From assembly GCA_016808115.1 (NCBI GenBank), contig JAEQBH010001518.1, positions 248,001 to 312,000 on the forward strand: a DNA stretch of 64,000 nucleotides. The letters run 5' to 3'. The stretch's first letter is position 1; every line of letters starts with the position of its first letter. This stretch comes from Tetrastigma voinierianum (lineage: Eukaryota; Streptophyta; Magnoliopsida; Vitales; Vitaceae). Under the pieces are notes generated by a model. The model did no database searches. It worked only from the letters and a program-made list of their open reading frames with translations, and was not told the DNA's origin. Position numbers and translations under genes: made by a program. Shown in pieces: positions 24,358-37,093 of the stretch.

Positions 24358-26880
24358 TTCCCTGACACATGCATTTGTTTTATATGTTTTTGTTTTTGTT
24401 GTTTTTTGTTTCCTTTAACTGCTGTTCTGATAATTACACTGTCTAGTTTGCTTCAACCTGCTTAGTATTTGGTAAAATTTTGAATATAGAAGAGTGATGT
24501 TGACAAGGCAACACTTGCTATGCATTTATAAATCCAATTCATAATTGGTAGGTGTTGTCTTAAGACTTAAATACACAAATAATTCTCCAGGATCTACACT
24601 TGGACTCTCTTTTCAACACTAAAATTCATTTTTATGCTTCCCTTTTCTTTTTTCTTTTGGATAAACGGATCAATTTAGGTAACCCCATCCCAATTCCTTA
24701 CACTAAACTGAACTAAACCCCAGGTTTCCTTTTTTCATTTTTTTTAATACCCATTTTTCAAAGTTTCATAAAATGTGTGGGGCTGTCTCAATCAACCAAA
24801 GTTTTTTTTTTTTTTTTTTACAACTTTACTTTTTGGAGCCTTTTCAATTGCAAAATTTCAAAAGAGATAGAAAGGAGAAAGAAATATTAAAAAAAGGGGG
24901 GAGTGATGATCACACAAGAAATTCTTGCCTTAAAAAAAAGTGGAAAATCATTTGAAAATATTAAGCACTAGAGGAACAAAACCAACTTTAATAATGACTC
25001 CATTTTGAATCCCATAAGAATGCATTTTCATTTTTTTAATGAGAGTGAAAACCCTAGTTCAACCAACTCAATAATTGAGGAGATGAAGCATATTGGTACA
25101 TTGGGTGGATGGGGGTGAGGGGAAATATCAAATATCTGGGTGCCCTGATCAGTAGCCAACAGGAAAAGGAAGGGATAACTCAAAGTCATAGAGCAGACAC
25201 ATGGTCTTATCCCCCAACACCCCCAATCTCTGCATGTTGTTGTCCTCAGATGACACTTCTTTTACAACTGTCAAATGGCAATCTTCAAAATTTGCTGCTC
25301 CCAATATTTTTTCTGGGTTTGGGGAATTGTTGTTGTTGTTATTGTTGCCTGGCAATGGCACTTTCCCTTTTCCTTTTCTTTATTATTTTATTTATTTTTT
25401 TGGAATATTTCACATTCCCAAGAATTCTTTTGGGTCAAACACATGATTTATACTCCTTTTCTTGTGATGATTTTTATCAATATCCCATGGATTCTTTCTA
25501 TTGAACATGCTTTCTCAATCTAAAACCCTAACCCCATGGGAGATACTTTGATCCACTTAAACCCAAACTCTAAGATCTAAAAGAATCAAAATGAATCAAA
25601 AGATGAACCACCACCTAAATCATTTTTGGCACTTCTTGCTGTTGGGGCCTTATGTATTTTCCTTTATGCCAAAAGAGAAATTACTTTTCCAATTAAAAAG
25701 TGGGGATTCTATTCCATTCACTTTCTAACAATACCAAATTCAAAAGGGCAACCCACATATTCCCTCTTTTGATTTCCTTGACCCATTTGATCGTTTCAAT
25801 TATTCAACCTTGAATATTAGTTGGGTCATGGGCGCACATTGATTTTTAGATTGAAAGCTTTCCCATTACTTCAAAAACAAGAGATAAGGGTAAAAATAAA
25901 AGAACATTAGAGCTGTTTTTTAAGTTTGTAATCTTGTGGGAAATCTCTAGAACTTTTCCCCTTGTGTCATCATCACCCCACCTATAGGGCATGTCCACCT
26001 CCAGTTGGCATCAACTTTGGATTAGAAACAATAAATAATGCAAAATCAAACATAGGTAGAATAGGATAATGTAGAAAAATGGAATAAAATAATTTTTGAA
26101 AATGAAATTGGGTGATTAGATTCAAGAAAAGGTTCAAGTGCAAACAGGTATAGTTCAGTTATTTTAAATATATCGAGGTAGAGTTATTCAATAGTTATCA
26201 GTTTGAGATTTCTCAGAGTTATTGAAGATTTATTCGATTATTAATTTCAGAGTCTTATGAAATTACAAGTTAGCTCGGACAACCACGTTATCAAAAAATA
26301 ATAATAATAAAAGAAAGGGTTTGAGTGAAATGAGGAAAGAGGTGACAACTATGGAGAAAAAACAGGGGACAGGACATGGATGTTGCTTTCATTTCCTTAC
26401 AAGATGCCCATATCACTCCACCTTCCCTACATGGACCACAGGAGCCTTACCTATTTCTACGGCTTCTTCCTCCTTTTTAATTCCAAGGGATATGGTTGTT
26501 TGGTGGCCATTGTCAACTTGGGTCTAGCTGATTGGCTATCCTTTCTCTCTCTTCAATGACTCACCTTCCTTAGATCATGAGAAAATTAGTATCTTCCTTT
26601 TTTTCTTTTGTTTTCCAGGTTTTCTGCTTTCCTTTTCTGTCATTTTTCTGTTTCTAATCCCAGTTTCGTATGCTCAAAGCTTGTGTGTTTATGTATATCT
26701 CTCCCCACTTATGAATGTGGGCCACATAAATGAAATCTTAATCAGATAGAATTGACTACAATTCTAATGATTTTCTTTTGAATTTTGAAAACCAATTGTG
26801 ATTAGTTTACTTGTTAAATAATACATAGGTTTAAGAGAGAAATATAATAATTAATTAATGTTGGGTGTGTGATCAAAGTT
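23585..26880. other. NAT promoter/5' UTR region and AT-rich spacer
   Basis: The region upstream of the transporter start. It contains the CT/GA tract at 24,318-24,355 and long homopolymer and T-rich patches (for example 24,800-24,820). Short ORFs such as 25,109-25,504 plus are low-complexity (Cys, Leu, Phe runs) and are not called. No second gene or RNA gene is recognised. Confidence 0.45.
24318..24355. promoter_or_regulatory. (CT)19 / (GA)19 tract upstream of NAT
   Basis: Nineteen CT units on the plus strand, i.e. a GA tract on the transcript strand, about 735 bases upstream of the NAT start codon. GA/CT tracts are common in plant core promoters and 5' UTRs and can bind GAGA-binding BPC proteins. 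The length is notable, but its regulatory role is inferred only from position. Confidence 0.5.
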
Positions 26881-27660
26881 CCTCATAAATATAGAGGATC
26901 ATGGCTTAATAAGAATTGACAATGCCCAATTGGTATGAAACCTTTTAGAAGAAAACCGAAAAATAAAATTATAAGGGCCTCGGATCCAAAGTGGATAATA
27001 TCATACCAATTGAAAAGGGATATGTTTATTGATTTCGTAACAAGTGATATTATAGTCAGGTTTAGATCTAGACTTAACCATGTGAGTAGGTGGATGTTAA
27101 ACAAAATAATGTGATTAACTCCTGACAAGTGATGCTTCAAATAAAATATGTGTCTGGACGCAATGCAATAGAAATAAATCCCGATCAAGGTTTGGTTTGA
27201 GGAGAGACTCGGTGTTTGTTTGTTTGATAGGAGGATTATTGAGTTTGCGTCCAAAGTCCCACATATATTAAAATTAAAAATATGAAGAATTATGAATTAA
27301 TAAGAATCAACAATATTCAATTGATCTTAACCTATTGGAACAAAACAATGTGGTTAGTCCCTAACAAATGATGCTTCAAGTAAAACATGTGCCCAAACGT
27401 AATGTAATACAAATAAATCTTGATTGAGGTTTGGTTTGAGGAGATACTCGATTTTATTTTGTTTGATAAGAGAATTATTGGATATGGATTCAAAGTCCCA
27501 CATCAATTAAAATTAAAAATAAAGAGAATCATGAGTTAATAAGAATCCACAATAGTCAATTGATATAAGTCGTTATTGGGTGGACCTAAAAACAATACCA
27601 TGAGGCTCATGGATCCATAAGTTTCGTAACAATTAATATTTCCATAAGACGACAGTAAAA
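26881..27660. repeat. Tandem array of GTCCCACAT-bearing repeats, about 3 copies
   Basis: Three successive copies share the order: aagtcccacat, (a)aaattaaaaat, aatcatga(g)ttaataagaatc, caat(t/g)...caattg, then further on aatgatgcttcaa, aataaatc(c/t), ggtttggtttgaggaga, gataagagaattattgga and the next gtcccacat. The copies span about 26,881-27,255, 27,256-27,494 and 27,495-27,660; copy 3 is truncated. The core tcccacat(c) resembles the upstream element of plant snRNA genes, but no snRNA follows. Confidence 0.6.
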
Positions 27661-30600
27661 ACTCAACTTTTTTCTCTTTATCACGTTATTGTTGACTAAG
27701 AAATGGAGCATTATTAACATCCACCAAGAAAAAGGAGGATTTTTTTTTTGTTTTTGTTCTTTAATGTAAGGTTACACAATATAAAATATGAAAAAGAAAG
27801 TCCTTACCTATTGTGTAACTGACATTTGGTCAAATCGAATGGTTAGTTTCCATTATGTACATTTATTAAGAGTTATGCATTTTTGGTTTAGGGTGTAGTG
27901 GGTAAGATGTTGATATATAAAGTCCAAACCAAGAACATATTAGTATGGGAAAAATAATATGTTCCAAATGTGAGAGTATAAACATGAATGAAATTTTACT
28001 CAAAAAAAAAACACGAATGAAATGAATGCTAAGGCAGACATGCCAATTTTTTCTTCTTAGGAAGATCTTGTTATTATTGTTGTTGTATTATGAGGTGTGT
28101 TCATAAAAGTCTCTTTGGCCTTATGAATGTAAACAAAATTGATTGGGCCATGTAAATGATTGTGTTTATTTTACATTATCACATTATTGATTGGATTATT
28201 GTGTTAATTTTCATATATATATATATAAGGAATAGTTTATGATATTATAATTAGAGTGTTTCGTTGTTAAAAAAATAAATTAAGATTGATATTAAGGCTT
28301 AGTTAAGGCGATTGGAGATCTAAATAACTTGGAATTTATCATTAAATTTGAAGAATTTCAAAGTAGTGACATCCAAACTAAATATAGAAAATTTGATGAA
28401 AATGAATTGCAGGCTTTGATCGGAAATTTAGGTCATAATTAGGTAATTTTAGATAAAGATAAAATGACTAGGATAATAACATTAGAAATCTTGAAAGTAA
28501 AGAACATAATAAACATGGAGAGTCAAACAAGCACAACGAGAGGTGGTTCAAATCAAGACTTCGGTTAAACCTGATTTTGATACCTTGTTAAACTGTTAGA
28601 ATGATCCATATAATTTAAGTTTTAAATTCAAATTTTAAATCTCCTTTAAAAGAATACCTTCCCTTCAACTCTTGCACCTCTTGCACCTCTTCGCGGGAGA
28701 TCAATGGTGACCCGGTCTCCATATAAGGAATCAATAAGGCATTTTTTGGGTCCTTAAGCATACTCTCCTCTATTCAAAAAAATTCACCATTAGAATTTTG
28801 AGCGAGTAAAGATTTAGAAGAACCGAGAAATATTTGTTTTTCAGTGTTCTAGTTTTTCTCTGTTTCTACACAATTGTCGGAAGTAAGTTTTGGCATTTCA
28901 CTTTCGTCTATAATCTGATCATGTTATTGGTATGTTTGACTTCATGTTTATTTATAGAATTTATATTTGGTATCAGAGCAATGCTTGACCTTTAACTCGG
29001 TTAAAAATAAATAAATGAATAATCTAGTTCAGGAAGGTTTATTATTAGCCAATCATGTATCATGTTCAATCATGTATCATGTTCAACGTAGAATTCAGTA
29101 TATGCCGATCTTGTATCATGTTCAGTGTAGAAACATATTCAATATATGTGACTATTTCTGTTTCTCTTTTGAAACTGTTGTGTAAGAGAATGTGGAAATC
29201 ATTTTTCATGATTTTAAGAGCATGGTTCTGTCGGAGACGCTGAACTACCCACCGTTTTCACTTACGGAATGGTTTTGATTTTGTGAAGATCAATACTAAT
29301 TAAAAAAATCCATTTTCCGTCAACCGGGTTAGAATGACCTGACTGAAGGTTGAAGAAAACAAACCTTGTATGGGCTATGATATTCTGGTCTGAAGAGATC
29401 TAGCTTCACGTTTAGGCTAGCCTGTTTTGATTCTCATGCTAAATTTTGAGCCCATGATGGTGTAAAAGTATGGTCCATTTAAGGTGAGGCCTTGATCTAG
29501 TTTTTGAGCCCATGATATGGGCCATTTAAACTTTCTTTTCTTTTTTTTATGAAAGAAAATTATCAATCAAAAAACTTACAAATACGATTGAAAAAAAACC
29601 ATAATAATTATAAAAGCTTATATTTGTAACATTTTTAGAGAAATTAGAGCACTAAACATTATAATCTAAACTGCTAAGCTTTATTTTTATAAGACAATCA
29701 GCCAGGTTATGTTCTTTTATAAGCATGATGACAAGCGTAAATATTTAAGTCACATCATAAAATTCAAAATATTCTCAATTAATATAAAAATAGGCTAGGA
29801 ATATTAATTATAGCACATTATAGTAATCTATCGAAATTTATTTTTGAGTCATCTTTAATCTCTAAATTCAAAAAATATTTTCTCTTGACATCTAACATAC
29901 CATCTATTAAAGCCATAGATTCAACAACAAACTTTAAAGTAAGGCTATCCACCATTCTATGGATATCCATCAGACAATGCACTGATCATTAATCCTTTAA
30001 TTGGTTGCAAGGTTGTTTGGCCACAAGCCACTAGCCTGTTAGGTTGCAGGGACACACTTTTCTGTTTGGTTACAAGGATATCTAGCCAATACCCTGTTTG
30101 GCACCATAGGCTAGTCACCGATTTCAAAACTTTGTCAAACGAGGTGTTGAAAGAGTTTTTGAACTCAAGACCCTTATGGTTGGTTTTATACAGATGTTAT
30201 TGCTTTTATATTGATTGGTTTCATACAGATTTAGAAGGATTGAAGTTACGCAAAATTAATGATAATGTGATGCTTGTTAGGTCCTTGGATTCAACTGGCA
30301 CACACGCTACCATTAGGCTATGATATCATATTTTAACTGCAATGGGTTTTTATTGTAATATAGTGATTTAATACCTATATTGATTGTTTGTGTGTATAAT
30401 TTGTTGTTTATTATATATGCATAATTAATGGAAACAATATTATTATTCTTTAAATTGCTTATAGTTTCTTGCAATAATGTTAAGTGATTGATATAATTTC
30501 AATTAACTAAGGAATAATCTCAACATCCTTAATTAGTTAAAATTATATATTAAGTTTTTAAGATCATATTTGATAACATTAATTGTAATTAAATCATATG

Positions 30601-30900
30601 GAATGTGATAAATCTTATCTTATAGGAATTTTTATTATATTTTGCATGATTAATTATGATGAGTTATCAATTATATGGCCCTAGATTTGCCGTAGGGATT
30701 AGGAAAATGAGCATGTTTGATAGATCTTTATCGTAAGATTATTTAAATGTCTAATTGGTAAGACTTTAGCCCATAAACAAGTTTTTATGTCACTAGATTT
30801 ATGATTTAAAATCATGATTTACATTAATTCTGGCAGTAGTATTGTATTTTTGTACCCGATATTTGATTAATAAGCATGTGTTTAAAATATGCAGTTAGTG
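27661..30900. other. AT-rich spacer with retroelement traces
   Basis: No gene. Apart from the primer-binding-site-like motif near 28,968 I see only AT-rich sequence and short chance ORFs (29,055-29,243; 30,066-30,323). Near 28,560-28,600 there is a degenerate gatacc...tgttagaa motif that resembles an LTR/primer-binding-site junction on the opposite strand. Confidence 0.4.
28968..28985 (+). mobile_element. Primer-binding-site-like motif of an LTR retrotransposon
   Basis: The text ttggtatcagagcaatg contains the 12-base tggtatcagagc typical of the initiator-methionine tRNA primer-binding site of plant copia elements. An LTR would lie immediately left; a possible start is tgttagaa at 28,588. No gag follows directly, so this may be a relic, or the detached 5' end of copia element A whose gag resumes at 33,615. 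Confidence 0.4.
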
Positions 30901-33614
30901 ATCATGGCGTTTAATTTTAAGTGTGATATTCGACAGGGATGATAAATATGGTATGGAATGGAAGTTATTACATTTGAGATGGATGGATATTATTTGTATA
31001 ATGAAGAGCAGGCGAATCCCGTGCCAAAACCGGCGTGAAACCTATCGATCTTTATAAAAAGAGCAGGAGAGGTCGATCGCCTCGTATGTTTATAAATGAA
31101 TATCTATTAGTATTCGTGGTTTATGTGCAAAAAATCTTAATATAATTTTTATAATAATTTGATTATATATTTGGGTATAAATTAGTCAGCTTAAGTTTTC
31201 TAGGAAAAATGATAAATTGTTAAAGGTGTGAAATGTGGGAAATGAATATGTGAAACATATGATTAATATTATACGCTAAAATAGAAATTAGTTGAAAAAG
31301 GAAAATTTGTAAATTTGTAAAAACTAATCGTGACACAGAAATTGATAATGCAGGCTTAGAAATACTAATGTAAGAAAATAAGGAAATTTAATGTCTTTAA
31401 GTGAGAAAAATGGAAAATGAGATTTAATGAAAGAGCCAAACATGACCTTAAGAGGAATAAGAGATATTAGACCACATTTGGTTTTAGAAGGCTCATTTAA
31501 GCAAAAAAAACGTTTGGAACAAAGGGAGAGGGATAAAATTTGAGGTTTAAATAGTTGGAGAGATTGGTGTGAATCTCTCCATGTTTTATCTTTAGATTTT
31601 CAAGATTGTGTTTGAAGAAGGTAAGAACGAAAGGTCGAAGATTTCAAGAGTATGACACAAACCACATAATTTCTTTAATGATGTTTGAGGTTGAAAAACC
31701 ACTAATCCATTATAGGTTTACTCTGTGGTTGGTTTAGGAAGGTATTAGGATGTTATTGGGAGTGATTCTCATGATTTGTTTTGAGTTTTTGAATATTTTG
31801 GAGAAAAATCGCAAAAAAGGGAAAACAAGAAAATCTGGGCAAACACGGGCCCCTACGCCGCAGCATAGGGCACCGCGCCCATACAGTGGCCCTCGTCGCG
31901 GCGTGGAACGCCTCATTTACAGTGGCAGCGAAGGGCCAAAAAAAGGCCCCCTCGGGTATCATACGCCCGGCGTGAACATTGTTAACGATGAACAAATTTT
32001 CGGATTTTGTTTAGAAAGTCTGATCGATACACGATAGTTTAAGGACCACTAATAAATTATTAATAGGGGTTGAATAAGGATAAGTAAATAAGAAAAGCGA
32101 TGTCATACCTCGCCGCCTTGGCCGCCTCGATGGGTTAGTATTTGAAACGAGCTTAGTGTCTTAACCTAAGGCGTTAACGAAGATAATCGTAATTCACTAA
32201 AGTATAATAATTGTTTATCCACTAAAAGTGGTGTAATTATTATTTATTGACTAGGGACCGAATTGAGAATACTGGCACCCCAGAATGAGATCGAAGGAAG
32301 GAAAACGAGAAGCTGGAAAGCAGAGAGCTTCGGTTTTATTCACTAACCTACACTCTTATTTCAAGTATTTTGGTAGTATACCAAATAAATATGAAATGAT
32401 TATATGAGATGAGTATATCTTTGAAATGATATTACGAAAGTGCATATGGATTTGAAAATGTGATAATTGAAATGTGTGAGTGATAAATCGAATTGTAAAC
32501 GAATTGGTCAATTCTTGGCGTAGTTGAATCGATATCTGGGAGCGACCCAGCGTGGCGAGTTCATCAACTTAATCGAGTCATGAAGCTGGCCGAGAATTGT
32601 CCGATAAAGCGATAGGATGCACCAATCGGCATTCAAGAGATGGTGGCATTGAAGAAATGTTACTTGGCGTGATGCACGTCGGCATCGTGCGATGGCGTGC
32701 GGCGTTTAATCTGCGTGTCGGGGTGCGCAATCGACCATCTGATATGATGGGAGACCGAAATTGTTAAATGTGTAAATACGTGCAAATGATAAAAGGGCCG
32801 GATTCACTAAACGAGTCGTCATGAATGTGAATTGTATAGACAAAGAAGTGAGATAACAAACTTTGATCAGTGAAAATGAGATTTGTAAACTAAATACGTT
32901 CTTAAAAGTATATGTTTGAATCTCATGATTTGAGTTAAATGATTTGTTGCATGTGGAATTGCATGTTTTGATATGATCAATGATTTGTAAAGTGAAAGCA
33001 TGTGAAAATGAATAAGCATGAGTATAGTTTGATATAAAAGACATGGTTTTATGAAAAATGTATGTCATGTTAAGGCGAAAGTGGAATAGAAGCATGTAGA
33101 TCCGCTAAGCGTGAAAATGCTTGGCCTCATGGTTTTAGCTATGTCACGGGTTTCTAGTAGCATGAAACGAGCGAATCGAAGCGAGTCATAGAGAAAGGAT
33201 TCACGGCGTATAAGTATATACCGAATCATTTGTATATCATTTCTTTTTTGAACATGTGATATTTTGCGAACAAAGAGTTAAACTCACGAACTATTGTTTT
33301 TGTATCATTTGTAAAGGCGAATCGTCATTTTAGCAGATTGTATAAAGTAAATGTTTATGGGCTACCATTTGAAAATGCTTCACGTAAGTGAAAACCACAA
33401 GCGAAATGACATAAATAAAATGTTTTCATAAGATAAATAAGCGATCGGAGTAAACCTGAGGCTTAGGTTCGGATCAGCCATTGGTCAATAGGGATCGGGT
33501 TGTGCCATTTTTGAAAAAGAAAATTTAATAAAAAGGTAAATAAAAAGAATTAAACAAGCATCCCAGAACCAGTTCGGATCTGCCAATCGGGTTGGATCGG
33601 AAAGGGGTGCTACA
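30901..33614. repeat. Repeat-like block, possibly a gypsy solo LTR
   Basis: Non-coding sequence with several short GC-richer islands (for example 31,840-31,970) between AT-rich stretches, a texture like long plant gypsy LTRs. It ends in ggggtgctaca at 33,614, a typical LTR terminus, directly before the first recognisable copia gag codons. The left end is not resolved: atgga occurs both after 33,614 and at about 30,978, which could be a target duplication or chance. Confidence 0.35.
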
Positions 33615-35116
33615 ATGGAACCATTGAGCAAATTGATAAAATCAAACCACTTTTGAAATTCATTGATGAGTAGTTTGCAACTTCTGACAAAGCTCTTGCC
33701 ATCACCTTAATTATGCAGTTTTCATCCACCAAGCTCACCGGGATAAAAGGAGTGCTTGATCATATCATGCGCATGAGGGATATGAAGCGGCTCAACTTAA
33801 GACATTAGAAGTTACCATGTCGGAAACTTTTCTTATTCATTTTATATTGAACACTCTACCCCAACAGTACAATCCCTTCTTACAACACAGAAGGAAAAAT
33901 GGTCAATTAATGAATTGTGGACTGTGTGTGTGTAAGAGGAGTGGAGGTTTATGGTGGAAGAGGGTGAAAAGGTCAACTTTACCACTTTTTGAATGAAAAT
34001 GAATGATTAATCTAAAAGAAAGGGAAGGATTCACGTTCAACTAGATAGAAAAAAAGATTCAAAGTGTTTTTTCTGTAAGAAGAAGGACAACTCTAAATTT
34101 AAGATCTGGTTTGACAAGAAAGGTACTCAATTTTCTTTTGTCCATTATGAATCTAATATAATTAATGTTAATCATAACACATGGTGAATTGATTATGGTT
34201 CTACAATCCATGTTTCAAATACCTTATAGGGTATGCAAAACCTAAGAAAGCTAGTGGGAAGTGAACAATGCATCTATTCAGGCATCAAGATGAGTTCACG
34301 TGTGGAAGCTATTGACACTTGCGACCTTGTTTTAAGCAACAACTTTGTTTTAGAATTGGAAAATACATTTTATGTTCCAAGTTTTTTCTAGGAATTTAAT
34401 TTCAATTTCAAGACTTGTACCTTTAGGATTTTCCTTTAACTTTTCAGATTATGGTTTTAGTTTATCTAAAAATCCAAAGTTATCGGTTATGCTACATTAT
34501 TTGATTGTCTTTTCCATAAGGCTAAAGTAGAATCAATGTGAAAAACACATTAAGATCGTGAGATCGGATAAAGTACTACGGTAAATACATGAAGAATGGA
34601 CAAGCTCCTGGTTAATTTGCAAAGTTTCTACAAGAAAATGGGATTATTGCCTAATACACTATGTTTGGTTATCCAGATCATAATGGTGTGACAGAAAAAA
34701 GAAATTGAACTTTAATGGACATGGTAAGGAGTATGAGGAGTAATACAAAACTACCTCAATACTTGTGGACTGGAGCTTTAAAGATGACAGTGTATATATT
34801 AAATTGAGTTCCAACTAAGGCTGCCCCTAAGACACCTTTTGAGTTATTCAAAGGTTGGAAACCGAGTTTGCAACATATACGCGTTTGGGGATGCTCGTCT
34901 GAAGTGAGAATTTATAACCCATAAGAAAATAAGCTAGACCCAAAGACCATAAGTGGGTATTTCATTGGATATGTTAAAAAGTCCATGGGGAATAGATTTT
35001 ATTGTCCATCCCACAGCACTAGGATTGTGGAATCAAGAAATACATAATTTCTTGAGAATGACTTGATTAGTGGGAGTGATCTATTTCAGGACATTGTTTA
35101 TGAGAAGGATCATTAT
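33615..35116 (+). pseudogene. Ty1-copia element A: gag to integrase, degenerate
   Basis: Translation over several frames gives a copia gag (TSDKALAITLIMQFSS, LTGIKGVLDHIMRMRD, 33,685-33,790) and a damaged zinc knuckle (CFFCKKKDNSKFKIW, near 34,060, later Cys/His lost). The protease active-site region reads IDYGSTIHVSNT (34,190-34,225; usual Asp-Ser-Gly altered). The integrase core and C-terminus read FAKFLQENGII, MFGYPDHNGVTEKRN, YILN-VPTKAAPKTPFELFKG, SGYFIGYVKKSMGNRFYCP, then FLENDLISGSD. The GAG-pre-integrase domain and the first part of integrase are missing through a deletion near 34,530. Many stops and frameshifts are present. The element stops abruptly at the ATTAT target duplication (35,112-35,116) of inserted element B and resumes at 43,664. 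Confidence 0.85.
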
Positions 35117-35449
35117 TGTTGGTCGAAGGGTACCTCGAATTGAGGTTTTGATGATAACAAATCAAGGTATTAAGTTACTAATGGTTTACTTGAGATAAGT
35201 GATAGATTGCAGTGATAAAGAACTTAAAGACTACATCATTTATCCAAAATTTGAATCAAGAAGAAAACCGGGATTCCAAATTCAAGCATACCATGAAGAC
35301 CTTGTAAACTTAGGAATCTATGTAAGATGATTGCAATGGTTCACTTTAGGATTTATCATCATTTACATGTATTCACTCACAAACTCGGTTTTCAAAACCA
35401 AAATTGCATATCTTTTGAAAACTTGAGTGATTCGCACGTAAACGTGTAG

Positions 35450-37093
35450 TGATAGGCGTTTAGTGAGTGTGTATATAAAATTATGCAGAAAAATATAAAA
35501 AGAGTGCCTATTCCACGCAAGTATACGCTTGTCAAGTAATAAAGTGTACCTAACCCTAAGTACGGATATCAGATCTGAGGAAAATAGAGGATGCTAAGTG
35601 ACAAAATTATAATACTTCTCTAATATCCAAATAACAATTGTGATAGTGACAATTTAAACTAAACTAATGAAATTTCTAAATCTAACTAATGAAGTTCGCA
35701 ACTAAGGAAACCGAAATTATAAATTCCTAAGTACTTGGGTGCAATCGGACAATCCTCTTAGATCTAAGTCAAAATTCTACTCTATTGTTTCATGAAAATG
35801 CTTTCCAAAGGCGACTCTTGTCTAATTTAATTATAAGCCTCTCGAGGTCGAATAACTTTACCAACTAACACTGGTCTTTTTGCTTCTAAGTCAGCCTAGC
35901 ATTAGAGTACTTTAAGATCAAAAGTCTCACCGCCTCCTAATTCTGTAGATAATTTCTACACTACCGGGCTAATTAAGGTTGATTCATACATCCTGATTCT
36001 TTTTCTCCCTTCTCGAGATCTTGCAAAAGAACCACTCACCACATTGAGATTAGCTAGAAATCAATATGTAAATAGAACCAAGTGAATCAATAGAGGTGCA
36101 TTCCTGAGAAACAATAGAAAATGGAACATTAACAAAATAGATATAAAACTCATGTTCAATACACAACCAAAACCCTAGATCACATGAATTTAAAGCATGA
36201 TAGAGGTTTGATACATCATAAACTTAGGATAAAACATGAGAAAGAGGAAGAAGAAACTATAATGATCAAATGATGGTGAGTCTCGAATTTTTCTTCCACA
36301 AATCTCATGATCTTCTCCCAAATCTTAACTGACTCCCGACCTCCTCCTTGGTCCCACGAAGTGTGGACAAAGTCCCCGCCTACGAGCCACTAGCGCCTCC
36401 TCCTTGGTCTCTTCGGGTTTGAGCTTAAAACCCTCATTATGGGCTCAAAAATGGGCTAAATATCCACCCAAATACCGACCCAGACGTCGCGGCGTCGTAC
36501 GCTTTCTTGTCGCGGCGGTCGGGATCTCTGTTCACCTGCTTGTCAGCGTTGGTTCTCAACAATCGCGACGTTCTTTGGCGAGAATCCAGCTCCAGCCGTG
36601 AGGCCGTAAGCTTTGTCCTCTGAACTCCGATTTCAGGTGTTCTTGGTACCGTTGAAAGCTCTTGAAGTGTAGAATCCATCCGCATATGGATTGATATAAT
36701 ATGAGATCATATGATATCTGAAAACTGCAAAATACAGTAGCCTCTCATGTTGAAGGTGCTGCAATGTTTGCTGATTTTCTTGAAGTTTGAGAACTTGCAT
36801 AACTATTTTCAATTTCGAACTCAGTTTTTGTGTTCTTGGTATCCCTGGAAGCTCTTGAAGTTTGAAATTCATACATATAAATCTTGCTTCAATTGGAGTT
36901 CATATGATATCACAACATCAAAATCACAGTAGCTGCTTCTGTAGTAGTTTTTCCACAATTTTGCACAATTCCATCAAATGGATGACCTGATCATAAGTAT
37001 GAACTTTTAGAGCATTAGGGCATATTTAACATAAAAAACACTAGAAAAATAACTAAAGCATAGGGATAAAATGAGTATTTAAGATACTCATCA
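35450..37093. mobile_element. Element D: solo LTR inside the left LTR of C
   Basis: A 1.64-kb block beginning TGATAGGCGTTTAG and ending AGATACTCATCA (termini TGAT...ATCA). It is absent from the right LTR of C, where gtgtag is followed directly by ctaggcgac. It is flanked by TGTAG (35,445-35,449) and TGTAA (37,094-37,098), a 5-base target duplication with one mismatch. There is no coding content, so a solo LTR is the simplest reading. Confidence 0.75.

Noticed and set aside
25109..25504. 131-codon plus-strand ORF with Cys/Leu/Phe runs
   Set aside because: Low-complexity composition from T-rich DNA, overlapping ORFs in two other frames of similar character, and no domain.
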